Shown piece after piece: positions 46,825-58,849 of a stretch of 64,000 bases of DNA (position 1 is its first letter; each line of letters starts with the position of its first letter). Origin of the DNA: Przewalskia tangutica (Eukaryota; Streptophyta; Magnoliopsida; Solanales; Solanaceae); NCBI GenBank assembly GCA_029844215.1, contig JAQGDG010000257.1:124001-188000 (forward strand), in the 5' to 3' direction. The translations under genes and the position numbers were made by a program. The notes beneath the pieces are model-generated. The model was given only the letters and a program-made list of their open reading frames with translations, searched no databases and had not been told where the DNA came from.

Positions 46825-46836
46825 TGGTATCGAGCG
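46825..46836 (+). promoter_or_regulatory. Primer binding site, element E (altered)
   Basis: TGGTATCGAGCG, with the CAG to CG change. Confidence 0.75.
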
Positions 46837-47017
46837 ATTAATCCTCGGAAAGTGTCTACAGACCGTATCTAGTAAGTCTTGATTATCGGTGTTGTGCACC
46901 ACACCCATGTCGGAGGCTATAGGATATTTAGGATTGGTTTCCATTCTTCTCACTCGAGATCGTGCTTTAGAGTCGTGTTATAGGTTGGACCTCTAACGTA
47001 TTCCTTTTAGAATGCTT

Positions 47018-47413
47018 ATGCCCACGTAAGGCAACCCGCCCGGCGGCAAGGCAGCGAGGTAGCTGCTAGCATGACACCGAGTCACGAGGGCTCAGGCCCA
47101 GTCTATACCCGAGACGGCGAGTTCCACGACGCCGCCGACCCCAGGAGGGTTTAGGGCCGCAGCAGGGGCTGAGGAGACCACAGTACCTACACCTCCAGTC
47201 CCACAGCCTAGAGTAGAGGAGATGGGGTATCGAGAGATGGCCCAGTTATTTGCCCGGATAGTGGCCAGACATGAGGACAGCCGATGCAGTGATTCGGTGA
47301 TCGCACCGTGGTTCACCCGAGGCATACTGAGGCTACGGATTTCTTAGTCAGAGCACGCGAGTTCTACGGGTCGAGGCCGGAGGATGATCCGCAGGAGTTC
47401 ATCCGTCAGTTAC
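47018..47413 (+). pseudogene. gag: gag of element E, 5' part
   Basis: It starts ATGCCCACGTAAGG, equivalent to ATGCCTCCGCGTAGG elsewhere. It degenerates at once, but near its end reads FLVRAREFYGSRPEDDPQEF (47340-47400), a conserved early gag segment. Element F interrupts it at 47413 within FIRQL, and the rest of gag follows at 56608. The left duplication GTTAC is 47409-47413. Confidence 0.8.
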
Positions 47414-50400
47414 TGTTATACCCCGTATTTCCAGAGTATGTACGTGAGGACGTACGTAGAGAAATTTGAACTTTAAAGTGGCTTGGCCGATTTTATTTGT
47501 GCACAACACCCGAATAGAGTCGTTTTTTCGACGAAACGTTTTACATAACTTGCGAAGGGAAAATTCCGGCTATGTCATTTCTAATTTTTGCGGATTTTTC
47601 CGAGAGACGAAACATTTTGGACCAACGAGAGGGCGACACTTGGCACCCTCTCATTGGTGGATGGTTGGGCGGTAAAGGTGGCCGAAAGTGTGGTTGTTTT
47701 GTCAAGTAGTTGGTAGGATATTTTGTGGGTAGATGGATAAAGTACACTTGGGTGAATCCTAGCCCTACACTTGCACCACACTTGGCTTGATCTTGGCCAT
47801 TGGTTAGCCATGGCTTGACCTATAAATACCCCTCCCCTTTGATGAACTTCTTCATCCAAAAATTGTGCTAAGTCTTGAAATCTCTTCCCCCTCCCTCTAT
47901 AGTTCTCGTCCCCCTCCCCCTTGTAAGGCCTTAGCCGAGAGTCCCTCCCCCCCCCCTTGGCCGAGAGTACCCCCCCTAGTGGGGTAGGCCGAGGGGTATA
48001 CACCCCCCCTTGTGGTGTTGTCTCGTATAAATACCCCTCTTGGTAGAAATACTCTCAAAAGTATTACTATACCCAAATTACCTTAGCCGTATACCTTGTA
48101 GTATTCTAAGGTTATACCTTCTGAAAGCCCAGTAATACTATTATACTTCCGTCCACAAAACCGAAACCACAGGAAAATCTCCATAGTTAGTTGGAGTTTT
48201 ATGTAGAAGTTGGTTAGAACTTCTAAGGGTGGTTTGGAGCGGGTTGGAGCGCACGGAGTTGGAGCTAAACGTTGCCAAGGATCGACTTTTAACTTGGATA
48301 ATTATGGGCTTATATAGGTAATTATCTTGTCCCCCTATTGTAATTGGAAATTACATGTTGTAGGAATATATAGTTGAAGTATACTATATATAGAACTGAA
48401 CATAGTTTTGTGGCAATGTCTTTGGACTTAAGCCTGAATTTAAAGAAGAGAATGAATCAGTAATTACGTAGGATGTATTCTGATGAGACTTGTGTAAGTT
48501 TGTGGTAGGGGCTGCCCAATTTCCGTAGGATCTTGTATCTAGATTTATTCTCCGAGTAGTCTAGACTTTGATAGACTTGTATAACTGTATAGGTTGAATG
48601 TTCTGAGTAGCATGTGCTACTTGAGAAGGTGGACAGCTAGCGGGTTATAGCCGTGGGCGTTTTGCTAATAGTCGATAATCGTCGCGGTATGTGAACCTCT
48701 TCCTATCTCTTCTAGCATGATATGTGTATAACTATGTAGAGCGGTAGGCGACGCGTGTGTTAATTGAACGTGGTTATGCGGCAATGTCTTTTGACTTAAG
48801 CCCGAATAATAATAATCTTGAAGTAGTTCAAGAGAATTAAGAACTGTTTTTAAAAGAAGAGTAATACTTGGTTTTAAAATCTTAAGAGTTATACTAGCTT
48901 TAAGGGAAGTTAGGTATAATGGCTTAAGAGAGATAAAACGAATGTATTATTTATTTTAGAAGTTAAGAGACTTGATCTTGTAAGATAAGAGACTTAACTT
49001 AAATGAATTATATGAATTTTGTGTGAAACCTCATTCGTGAATAATGAGTACTTGGTTTTTAAAAGGGATAATGTTTTACTGATTTCGGAAATCAGAAATG
49101 TGTATCGACAAACCACTGCAGCGTTAATAAAGGAAAAGGTATTGAATAATTAAGTATTATTAAAACCAGTAGAAACTTCCATCTGTATAGAAGCTAAGAT
49201 GAGACAAAATGATATTTCCTAGATCATGGCTGTTGTAATAAGATTGTTATAAACAAGAATATCCTACTCACATAATAAGGCTTATGTTTCTCAGATTGTT
49301 TTAAAAGAGAATTATATTCTTAAATGAATAAGACCATGAACTACGAAACCTTTCTAAAATAAGAAACATGAACATTTGAAAATTAGGCAAACTTGGACGT
49401 TTGGAAAATAATGTTGTTACTTGATTTTACAAAGGTAAGTGTTTTGGTTTACTTAAAAAGACAGTCACTCTATTTTATACTACGGGTATTGTGTGACTTA
49501 TGTGAAAGAAACGGATCTTTAAAGATTTAATGTATGAAGTACTTTGGGGATAGATACCCGAACTTGTTAACATAAAGTACCTTGTGTGAATAACTTGATT
49601 GTGTTGGTTTGTGATAGCCTTGTAATACTTTCTTGTTGTTTGATAAGTAAACATGCTAGGATGCTACGTGTGTTAGTATCTTGTGATGTTTGTGTAAAGT
49701 GGTTTTCCCTCGATTGCGCTTAAGTTGTTTGAAGATCAGCCGTTATGTTGGTATTGTACCACTCACCTTGACTTGTTTCCGGAGGTTAAGGCGCCTCCGT
49801 CTGGGGTAGACTCAGCGGTGCAGTGACCTATGATTCGAGAATACCTCATGCGGGTCCCGAGGGCCTATGCGGAGTGCGAGAGTTCGAGTTAGTGTGCGGC
49901 CTTTATGGTCATGCGATACATGTGGCCATGCGGATCGCGAGTCCAGCGGATGCCGGAGTAGCTACCGACGATGCGGGTTATACCTCATGCGGCATATGAG
50001 GTTGGCCTATGCGAGTCGCGGAGAGTTCCGAGGCTAGACGCGCACATTAGATACTGGCGAGTGGCGGCTTTGATCATGTGATGCAGACAGATCTCATGAT
50101 ACAGTTTATGACCTTGTTGGTACGGTGGGTTTTAGTAGTCGGCTATGCCTTCGTACTTACCCTGTACGGTTTTATTGGACACAGGTGGGACCTGGTGTTC
50201 ATGTGTATTCCTTGATGTTTTTATATCATAGACTGCCGGCAGTGAGGAAGGTATTCCACGGGCATGATTGATGTTGTGGGCGTGAGACCCATAGTTATAT
50301 TTGAGTGATGACTTGAGGGCGTGAGTCCCTGACTTGACATGACTGCTTATTTATTGTGAATTGTAGTTTGGTTATCATACATGTCTCCTGCTTTATATAG

Positions 50401-50632
50401 ACTACTATGATTTCATTTCTGATGTTATTTTGATTTCACATACTCGGTACTGTTGTCTTGACCTCGCCCGAAGCGTATAAAGAGGCCAGAGCCTCTATCA
50501 CGGGAACAGACCCGAACCGTGGCTCTCCGTATGGCACATCCTGAGAAGGGCCGTAGGGCATGCCTCAGGGATCGCATGCAGCCCGGTACCATTTGTTGGG
50601 TCGCCGGAGTGATGGCTCGCGGCAAAGTGACA
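47414..50632 (+). mobile_element. 5' LTR of element F, with foreign 3' end
   Basis: Matches the 3' LTR up to about 50465 (TGTTGTCTTGACCTC). From there to GTGACA at 50632 it is unrelated to the usual LTR end and contains AGAGGCCAGAGCCTCT (a small palindrome) and the cassette. The primer site that follows is intact. Confidence 0.85.
47821..47828 (+). promoter_or_regulatory. TATA box of element F 5' LTR
   Basis: TATAAATA in the shared context. Confidence 0.8.
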
Positions 50633-50648
50633 AAGTGGTATCAGAGCA
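50566..50648 (+). repeat. LTR-end/primer-site cassette at its natural position
   Basis: AGGGATCGCATGCAGCCCGG through AAAGTGACA, immediately followed by AAGTGGTATCAGAGC. Here the cassette really is an LTR end with a primer site, which explains what the copies inside interiors of A, C and F are. Confidence 0.8.
50636..50648 (+). promoter_or_regulatory. Primer binding site, element F (intact)
   Basis: TGGTATCAGAGCA, complementary to initiator tRNA-Met. Confidence 0.85.
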
Positions 50649-50837
50649 GTTAATCCTCGGAAAGTGTCTACAGACCGTATCCAGTAGAGTCTTGATTATC
50701 GGTGTGTTGTGCACCACACCAATAATCAGGAGGCTATAGGATATTTAGGATTGGTTTCTATTCTTCTCACTCTGAGATCGTGCCTTAGAGCTGTGTTGTA
50801 AGTTGGACCCTCTAACGTATTTCTTTCCCTTACCATT

Positions 50838-51515
50838 ATGCCTCCGCGTAGGGCAACCCGGGCCCTGGAGGGCAAGGCAGCCTAGGGAGCTGCGAGTAGA
50901 GTACAGAGGGTTACGTGGGCACAGGCCCAATCATTACCTAGGGTAGTGCTTCATTCGGGGAGTTCTGCGACGTCACTAGCCCCAGCAGAGTTTAGCACGG
51001 CGGCGGCAGTTCCTACTGCGGCCATGATATTTGAACCTTCAGTTCCACGACCGGGAACAGAGAATTTAGATTGCAAGAAGGCGACCCTGTTACTAGCTAT
51101 GGATTTGGCTACCAGAGAGTATACCGATGTACCACGAGTCTTGATGACTATCTAAGAGAGGGTTGTGCAAGAGTAATTCTTCAGTTGGGCTTGAGCATGG
51201 CCTGTGTACGGGCTTATGCGCAGCAGGCCGAGAAACGTAGAGATCGGCGTTAACGGGCGACGAAGAGGGCGAGCGGCAAGGTCCTTTGGTAACTTTCGAG
51301 GCGAGTCACCTCGCGGATTAGATTATGCATCCACCGGTGCGAGAGGTCCTCCACGGGTTCGGGGCGTTCGAGTGCAGGAGTTGGTTAGAACTCCAGGGCT
51401 TCCGGTTCACAGTGTGACAGACGTCATCCCGGGGAATGTCGTCTTTTAGTTGGTACTTGTTATACCTATGACCGTCAGGGTCTGATGTCGAAAGATTGTC
51501 CTAGTAGGAGGACTT
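50838..51515 (+). pseudogene. gag: gag pseudogene of element F
   Basis: It starts ATGCCTCCGCGTAGGGCAAC. The middle keeps a weak core: TNLDDYLREGCARVILQLG-like sequence (51130-51190), then the basic linker. At 51458-51499 the zinc knuckle reads CYTYDRQGLMSKDC, with the same cysteine and histidine losses as in C. Frameshifts are frequent. The shared losses point to a common gag-defective ancestor. Confidence 0.8.
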
Positions 51516-52388
51516 AGCCTTCAGGATCGGTGGGTAGTTCGTCATCTTCCCTAGCTATGCGCCCTACGGGGCAGGTTTGATTAGAACGACAAAGGGGAGT
51601 GAAGCAGTAAATTCAGGCATGTCTTTAACCCTCTAGAGATTAGTATGTGTGATAAGATGAGTATATCTTATAAGTTGTGTGAATTGTGATTAGAAATCTT
51701 GGTTAGTTAAACAAGTAAGATTTGGGGGATAGAGAAGGTGTGAGCCTTAGAGTTTTACACGTAGGGACCTTAGAGGTAAGGCCATCTCGAGTAAAAGACG
51801 TATGTTTATGTTTGACCCTTATAGGAGTGCATAGTGCACGTGAGCTATGGTTGTGGGATAAGTCCCTGAGTAGTGTGGAATGAAAGAGGGTAGTTGAGCT
51901 AAGAAGACCGCTAGGTTTTCGTAACATAATTAGTGAAATTGTTCCGGTTCGGGGAGCAAGTGTTTTACGCGAGAGTGGGTCGGGTTGAGGCCATGCCGCG
52001 GGTCAACCCGCGACCTGTTTTATGGTGGGGTCAGTTTGTGGTGGTCCCGCCTTGTGATAGGGTTATGAGGGTGTTAGGCCCAAGTTTAGTTAACGTCGAG
52101 TCGTGGATCGTTCGACCAGCGTCGCCGGCGAGGTCAGGCCGTCTTGTCTTCTAGCAAAGGCCGTGTACTCGGTAGTGTTGATTATATCGAGAAGGTTGTA
52201 AGGCTGCAGGGTGCCTACCTTCACCTTAGACGACAGTGGAGCCAGTGCACTGTTTCTTTTTCTGGAAGTTTTACCAGGCAGGGTTAAGAACTCAGGTGAG
52301 TCTCCGTATCATATTCATCCTCGGGCCAGTGTTTGGATTTCAGGGGTAGTTGTGGGGATTGTTGTCTCCTGTGGAGGGAGTGCTTAAG

Positions 52389-52740
52389 CTACCATTTCAG
52401 TGTTCGGATGTCGCCTTATGAAGCCTTGTAGGGGCGGAAGTGTAAGTTGCCGGTCGATTGGTTCGATGTTGGCAAGGTTCAGATAGTTGGTTCAGGTTTG
52501 TTCCAGCAGACTGTGGATAGGGTGTGACGAGTTTTGGAAAAACAGAGGAAACTTAGCCCGAGTTACTTTGGGCCTTTTTGAGTTCATGTGAAGAATAGGC
52601 CAGGTTGCCTATATGTTAGCATTTGTCGTCCGACTTAGGAGGCAGTACGTCCGGTCTTTCGTATTGTTATGTTCAGGAAAGTATCGAGATCCGTCAGTGT
52701 TCGGTTAATGATGACCACGTTAGAGATAGTAACCCCGAGT
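52389..52740 (+). pseudogene. Integrase C-terminal remnant, element F
   Basis: Traces equivalent to MAPYEALYGRKC (52408-52445), GWFDVGKVQIVG (52455-52490) and RIGQVAYMLA (52596-52625) match the integrase end in element E at about 60100-60450. The frames are broken. Confidence 0.65.
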
Positions 52741-52812
52741 TTTGGAAACTGAAGCAGTATCAGAAATGTGGTAAGTTATGAGAAAGAGTTCGAGTGTACA
52801 AGGAGTGTACGA

Positions 52813-52898
52813 CATCCTCAGGGATCGCATGCAGTCCGGTACCATTTGTTGGGTCGCCGGAGTGACACTAGAACCTCGCGGCAAAGTGACAAAAGTGG
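52813..52898 (+). repeat. LTR-end/primer-site cassette inside interior of F
   Basis: Nearly identical to the copy in C but at the position used in A. Just before it GAGTGTAC occurs twice, 12 bases apart. The cassette breaks off after AAAAGTGG. Confidence 0.8.
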
Positions 52899-53137
52899 AA
52901 GCAAGCATGTATGGCGAGCATAGATGTGATCATTTCTTTTGTAAAGAGAAGGTGCGAAGGAAGTATATTTTAGACCCCGGAGAGAGGTGTTTGTGGTGAT
53001 GTTAGAGGTGTTTCCTCGTGGACGTGGATGTAAGTATTTTGCGCGGGTGTTTCTGTGGCCAGGTGTGGCAGGTTTGTTCTCGTAAGTATAGTAGTGAAGG
53101 CTATACTGACGCGCGTTCGTTTTGAGACTTAGAAGGA

Positions 53138-53171
53138 ACATTCGGGACGAATGTTTCTAAGGAGGGGAGAA
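53138..53171 (+). promoter_or_regulatory. Palindrome and polypurine tract, element F
   Basis: ACATTCG-GGA-CGAATGT at 53138-53154, then AAGGAGGGGAGAA to 53171. Confidence 0.9.
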
Positions 53172-56100
53172 TGTTATACCCCGTATTTCCAGAGTATATG
53201 CGTGAGGGCGTGCGTGAAATTTGAACTTTAAAGTGGCTTGGCCGATTTTATTTGTGCACAACACCCGAATAGAGTTGTTTTTCGACGAAACGTTTTACAT
53301 AACTTGCGAAGGGAAAATTCCGGCTATGTCATTTCTAATTTTTGCGGATTTTTCCGAGAGACGAAACATTTTGGACCAACGAGAGGGCGACACTTGGCAC
53401 CCTCTCATTGGTGGATGGTTGGGCGGTAAAGGTGGCCGAAAGTGTGGTTGTTTTGTCAAGTAGTTGGTAGGATATTTTGTGGGTAGATGGATAAGGTACA
53501 CTTGGGTGAATCCTAGCCCTACACTTGCACCACACTTGGCTTGATCTTGGCCATTGGTTAGCCATGGCTTGACCTATAAATACCCCTCCCCTTTGATGAA
53601 CTTCTTCATCCAAAAATTGTGCTAAGTCTTGAAATCTCTTCCCCCTCCCTCTATAGTTCTCGTCCCCCTCCCCCTTGTGAGGCCTTAGCCGAGAGTCCCT
53701 CCCCATGGCCGAGTACCCCTGGTGGGTAGGCCGAGGGTATACACCCCATGTGGTGTTGTCTCGTATAAATACCCCCTCTTGGTAGAAATACTCTCAAAAG
53801 TATTGTTACTTATACCCAAATTACCTTAGTAGTATACCTTGTAGTATTCTAAGGTTATACCTTCTGGAAAGCCAGTAATACTATTATACTTCCCGTCACC
53901 ACAAAACCGAAACCCTAGGGAAAATCTCCATAGTTAGTTGGAGTTTTATGTAGAAGTTGGTTAGAACTTCTAAGGGTGGTTTGGAGCGGGTTGGAGCGCA
54001 CGGAGTTGGAGCTAAACGTTGCCAAGGATCGACTTTTAACTTGGATAATTATGGGCTTATCGAGGTAATTATCTTGTCCCCCTATTGTAATTGGAAATTA
54101 CATGTTGTAGGAATATATAGTTGAAGTATACTATATATAGAACTGAACATAGTTTTGTGGCAATGTCTTTGGACTTAAGCCTGAATTTAAAGAAGAGAAC
54201 TGAACTGTAATTACGTAGGACTGTATTACAGTAGACTTGTGTAAGTTTGACAGGTAGGGAAGGGCTGCCCAATTTCCCGTAGGATCTTGTATCTAGATTT
54301 ATTCTACCGAGTAGTCTAGACTTTGATAGACTTGTATAACCTGTATAGGTTGAATGTTCTGCGAGTAGCATGTGCTACTTGAGAAGGTGGACCAGTAGCG
54401 GGTTATAGCGTGGGCGTTTTGCTAATAGTCGATAATCGTCGCGAGGTATGTGAACCTCTTCCTATCTCTTCTAGCATGATATGTGTATAACTATGTAGTA
54501 TAGACGTCGTGTGTTAATTGAGCGTAGTTATGCAGCAATGTCTTTTGACTTAAGCCCGAATAATAATAATCTTGAAGTAGTTCAAGAGAATTAAGAACTG
54601 TTTTTAAAAGAAGAGTAATACTTGGTTTTAAAATCTTAAGAGTTATACTAGCTTTATGGGAAGTTAGGTATAATGACTTAAGAGAGATAAAACGAATGTA
54701 TTATTTATTTTAGAAGTTAAGAGACTTGATCTTGTAAGATAAGAGACTTAACTTAAATGAATTATATGAATTTTGTGTGAAACCTCATTCGTGAGTAATG
54801 AGTACTTGGTTTTAAAAGGGATAATGTTTCTTGATTCGGAAATCAGAAATGTGTATCGACAAACCACTGCAGCGTTAATAAAGGAAAAGGTATTGAATAA
54901 TTAAGTATTATTAAAACAAGTAGAAACTTCCATCTGCATAGAAGCTAAGATGAGACAAAATGATATTTCCTAGATCATGGCTGCTGTAATAAGATTGTTA
55001 TAAACAAGAATATCCTACTCACATAATAAGGCTTATGTTTCTCAGATTGTTTTAAAAGAGAATTATATTCTTAAATGAATAAGACCATGAACTACGAAAC
55101 CTTTCTAAAATAAGAAACATGAACATTTGAAAATTAGGCAAACTTGGACGTTTGGAAAATAATGTTGTTACTTGATTTTACAAAGGTAAGTGTTTTGGTT
55201 TACTTAAAAAGACAGTCACTCTATTTTATACTACGGGTATTGTGTGACTTATGTGAAAGAAACGGATCTTTAAAGATTTAATGTATGAAGTACTTTGGGG
55301 ATAGATACCCGAACTTGTTAACATAAAGTACCTTGTGTGAATAACTTGATTGTGTTGGTTTGTGATAGCCTTGTAATACTTTCTTGTTGTTTGATAAGTA
55401 AACATGCTAGGATGCTACGTGTGTTAGTATCTTGTGATGTTTGTGTAAAGTGGTTTTCCCTCGATTGCGCTTAAGTTGTTTGAAGATCAGCCGTTATGTT
55501 GGTATTGTACCACTCACCTTGACTTGTTTCCGGAGGTTAAGCTGCCCTCCGATGCGGGGTAGACTCAGGCGGGTCTGGTGACCTATGATTCGAGAATACC
55601 TCATGCGGGTCCCAGGGGCCTATGCGGAGCTGCGAGAGTTCCAGGTTAGTGTGCGGCCTTTATGGTCATGCGATGCATGTGGCCCGTGCGACTGCGAGTC
55701 GAGCGGATCTTGGAGTAGCTACCCTCGATGCGAGGTTATACCTCATGCGGGCTATGAGGTTGGCCTATCTTGAGTTGCGGAGAGTTCGAGGCTAGACGCG
55801 CACATTAGATACTGCGCGAGTGGCGGCCTTTGATCATGTGACGGTGCAAGCGGATCTCGTAATCTGATTTATGACCTTGTTGGTACGGTGGGTTTTAGTA
55901 GTCGGCTATGCCTTCGTACTTACCCTGTACGGTTTTATTGGACACAGGTGGGACCTGGTGTTCATGTGTATTCCTTGATGTTTTTATATCATAGACTGCC
56001 GGCAGTGAGGAAGGTATTCCACGGGCATGATTGATGTTGTGGGCGTGAGACCCATAGTTATATTTGAGTGACTTGAGGCGTGAGTCCACGACTTGACATA

Positions 56101-56607
56101 TTGCTTATTTATTGTGAATTGTAGTTTGGTTATCATACATGTCTCCTGCTTTATATAGACTACTATGATTTCATTTACAGTATTTATTTTCAGTTTCACA
56201 TACTCGGTACTGTTAGATCGACCTCCTTGAAGGCTGCGTCATGCCGCAGTAAAGGTACACCGCCGTTGATCCTCGCTCTTAGGGTCACGTCGGCGTTTGG
56301 GAAAGCTCCGTTTCTCGAGGCTTATCTTGGTATAGTCCCCTGTTGTTGTAGGTGCTTACATTCGAGGTATGGCGAGCCACATCCGTCGTTGTTGTCATTT
56401 CATTTGTAGAGTGCAGTAATCTTGATGTAGGCGGGTTGTAAAAAGGTTTAAACTGCTCACTTTAAAAGATTGTTTATATATGCCGAAGGCAAGTTTTCCT
56501 GATTATTGTTTTATACTTCTTGTTATTTCATGTTATTGTTTATATTCCATTACTCGATGTTGTATCACTAGGGTGCGGGGTAAGGCACGATCCACGGCAG
56601 GTTGGTC
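53172..56607 (+). mobile_element. 3' LTR of element F
   Basis: TGTTATACCCCGTATTTCC to about 56607. It has the normal family 3' region (GCATGCCG-type block, hairpin near 56480), unlike the 5' LTR. Its last few bases (GTGACA) are deleted. Confidence 0.9.
53575..53582 (+). promoter_or_regulatory. TATA box of element F 3' LTR
   Basis: TATAAATA in the shared context. Confidence 0.8.
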
Positions 56608-57330
56608 TTAGCGATTCTGAGAGGATCACGCGGTGATCAAGGCTTCAGAGACCGAAGTCAGACCTTGGTTCGCATCGGTGCGTGATACCGCGATCGATTG
56701 GTTTGATTCGTGGGAGCTTTCCGGGAGAGCATGCGCCTCAGCAGTATGGACGAAGTTTTGGAGGCCTTTCTCACTCACTTCTTGCCTCGCGGATGAGAGG
56801 GCACGGCCGATAGATTTTTGTTCTTGGCGAGGGCGCACCGTTAGGGAGTACAACGTTGAGTTTGATTCGTTGGCTCGATATGTCCACTGCGTTGGTAGCG
56901 ATATGGAGGGCGGGTGCATCGTTACGTCACGGGCTAGATGATTATATGGCCGAGTCTTGTGCGGGTGTGGCTCTTGACGAGCATGGATATTACCGTATGC
57001 AGCTCGCGCACTGATCACGAGGCGTAGGGCCGACGAGTTGTGACAGCAAGAAGAAGGCGGGGCGGGAGGTCTTGGTGGCTATCGTGGTGGCGGCCCTCAG
57101 CCAGCCTGGATTTGCACCACGGCCACTGAGCACTCTGCCGTCCTCGCCACCCGAGTATTCGAGGCGAACCGGCCCGAGGCTTGAGCGTCCGAGCGGCAGG
57201 AATGCGGCGTCGGGACCACCCGGTGTGGGCGATGCGGTAGATCCCATTACGGAAGTGTGGTAACGCTTTGGGAGCTTATTACGATTGTGGCAGGGCCACT
57301 GCGAGGCTTGTCGGCCCGGCCGGGCGTGGT
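56608..57330 (+). pseudogene. gag: gag of element E, 3' part
   Basis: Continues gag after element F. It reads IKASETEV...RDTAIDWFDSWELS, then the core VREYNVEFDSLARYV (56842-56888) and, in another frame, the RYVTGLDDYMAES block. A glycine- and arginine-rich linker follows. The zinc-knuckle area at about 57228-57300 starts CGRSHYG and has lost its frame. This is the closest to a whole gag core on the plus strand, but it carries several indels. Confidence 0.85.
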
Positions 57331-57504
57331 GGTAGGGCTCGGCCAGTGGTCTGCGGTTCTTCATCCCGACGGTTACTCGCCCGAGAGCAAGGTACTCGTG
57401 GACCGGCGGGTCGCGGCAGGTCGTGGCGCGGTCCGATTCAGCGGTCCTCGAATCGCATTTATGCCTTGTCCACCGGCGGATCGGAGGCCTCACCGATGTC
57501 GTCA

Positions 57505-57800
57505 CGAGTACCTTATCGGTTCGGATTCGATGTGTATGCTTTGATAGATCCGGGTTCTACTCCCTATATATCTCCCTTATTGCTAGTAGGATAGGGATAG
57601 AGCACGAGTCCATGACCCTTTCGGTAGCTACGCCGATGGGTGATTCGGTGGTAGCTCGGCGGGTATATAGGGCTTGTCGATGACCGTATACTGATGCGTC
57701 GGACCTGGCGACTTGATAGAGTTGGACATGGCGATTTCGATGTGATCATGGGGATGGATTGGCTAGCTTCTTGCTACGCCAATGTAGACCGCCGAGAGAG
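57505..57800 (+). pseudogene. Protease of element E
   Basis: A retroviral-type aspartic protease that would cut Gag-Pol. The active site is DPGST (57547-57561), the form common in Tekay-type chromoviruses, in the context FDVYALIDPGST. A frameshift follows, then SVATPMGDSVVARRVYRACR (57624-57683) and IMGMDWLAS (57745-57772), the usual C-terminal hydrophobic-glycine region. It needs at least two frame changes to read through. Confidence 0.8.
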
Positions 57801-58029
57801 TAATGCAGTTCGATTTCTGAGGAGCCGGTTGTTGTGTGGGAGGAACATTTGTATCGCGAGGTAAGTTTATTTCTTACCTCGAGGCTAGGAAGATGGTGCA
57901 GAAGGGTATATCTACCATCTCGTTCGGGTGTTTGATAATCGAGGCTGCGGTGCAGTTTGATCGATTCGATGGTCGAGAGTTCCCAGGCGTGTTTCAGACG
58001 ACCTCCGGGTATCCTCACGAGAGGAGATC

Positions 58030-58800
58030 GAGTTTTGTATAGATGTGTTGCGGACACTCGACCTATTTCCATTCCTCCATCAGAATGGCACCGCCGAGTT
58101 GAGAGAGTTGAAGGACCGGTGAGAGATTTCTTTGGAGAAGGGCTTCATCGGGCCTAGTGTTTCTCCCAGGGAGCGCCGATTGTTCGTGAAGAAGAAGGGC
58201 GGGGCCAGCTGCGCATGTGTTGATTCTGACGGTGAACAAGGTGACCATTAAGAATGATACCCCTTCCCGGGATTGATGATTTGTTCGACCGGTTGCGAGC
58301 GCGAGATGTTTCTCCAAGATTGATCTGCGTTCGGGCTATCATCAGTGCAGTCGAGAGGTGGATGTCCCAGATCGCGTTCGGACGTGCGGGCATTATGAGT
58401 TTAGGGTCATGTCTTTTGGGTTGACCAATGCTCCGGCGGTATTCATGGATTTGATGAACCGAGTGTTCAAGCCATTTTTGGACACGTTTGTGATAGTGTT
58501 CATTGATGACATCTTGGTTTATTCTCGCCAGAGCGAGGAGCATCGCGGAGCATTTGGCTATCTTGGTGATTCTCGAGACCAGCGATTATCGCCAAGTTTT
58601 CCAAATGTGAGTTTTGGTTGACTTCGGTGGCTTTTCTTGGGCATATTGTCGGGGCTGATGGCAAATGAGTGGATACGGCCAAGATCGAAGCGATCGGGAC
58701 TTGGCCTAGACCTACTACTCAAGCGAGAGGTTCGCGATTTTGGGCCTTGCAGTTATTATCGGTTCGTAGAAGTTTGCTTATCTGCACCATTGACTAGGTG
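58030..58800 (+). pseudogene. Reverse transcriptase of element E
   Basis: The domain can be followed from RPISIPP (58060-58080), through GFIGPSVSP- and RMC.L-like segments, to IDLRSGYHQC (catalytic aspartate 58322-58324). Then CGHYEFRVMSFGLTNAPAVF (58385-58447) and FIDDILVYS (58499-58525) with both catalytic aspartates. The last part is in one open frame (58358-58621). The connection region follows with LGHIV- and PS-type motifs in shifting frames. Catalytic residues are kept, but the frame changes several times. Confidence 0.85.
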
Positions 58801-58849
58801 ACTCGGCGGTAAGTTTGATGGTGATGCTTGTGGCGGGGTTTCGATTCTT

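Larger units (their letters stand above)
47414..56607 (+). mobile_element. Element F: gag-only LTR retrotransposon nested in gag of E
   Basis: Plus-strand, about 9.2 kb: 5' LTR 47414-50632, interior 50633-53171, 3' LTR 53172-56607. On its left is GTTAC (47409-47413). On its right, the last bases of the LTR and part of the duplication are deleted, leaving GGTC-TTA-GCG. The LTRs are nearly identical outside CAG/CTG-type sites, so F is probably among the youngest insertions. The end of its 5' LTR has been replaced by another LTR type. Confidence 0.9.
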
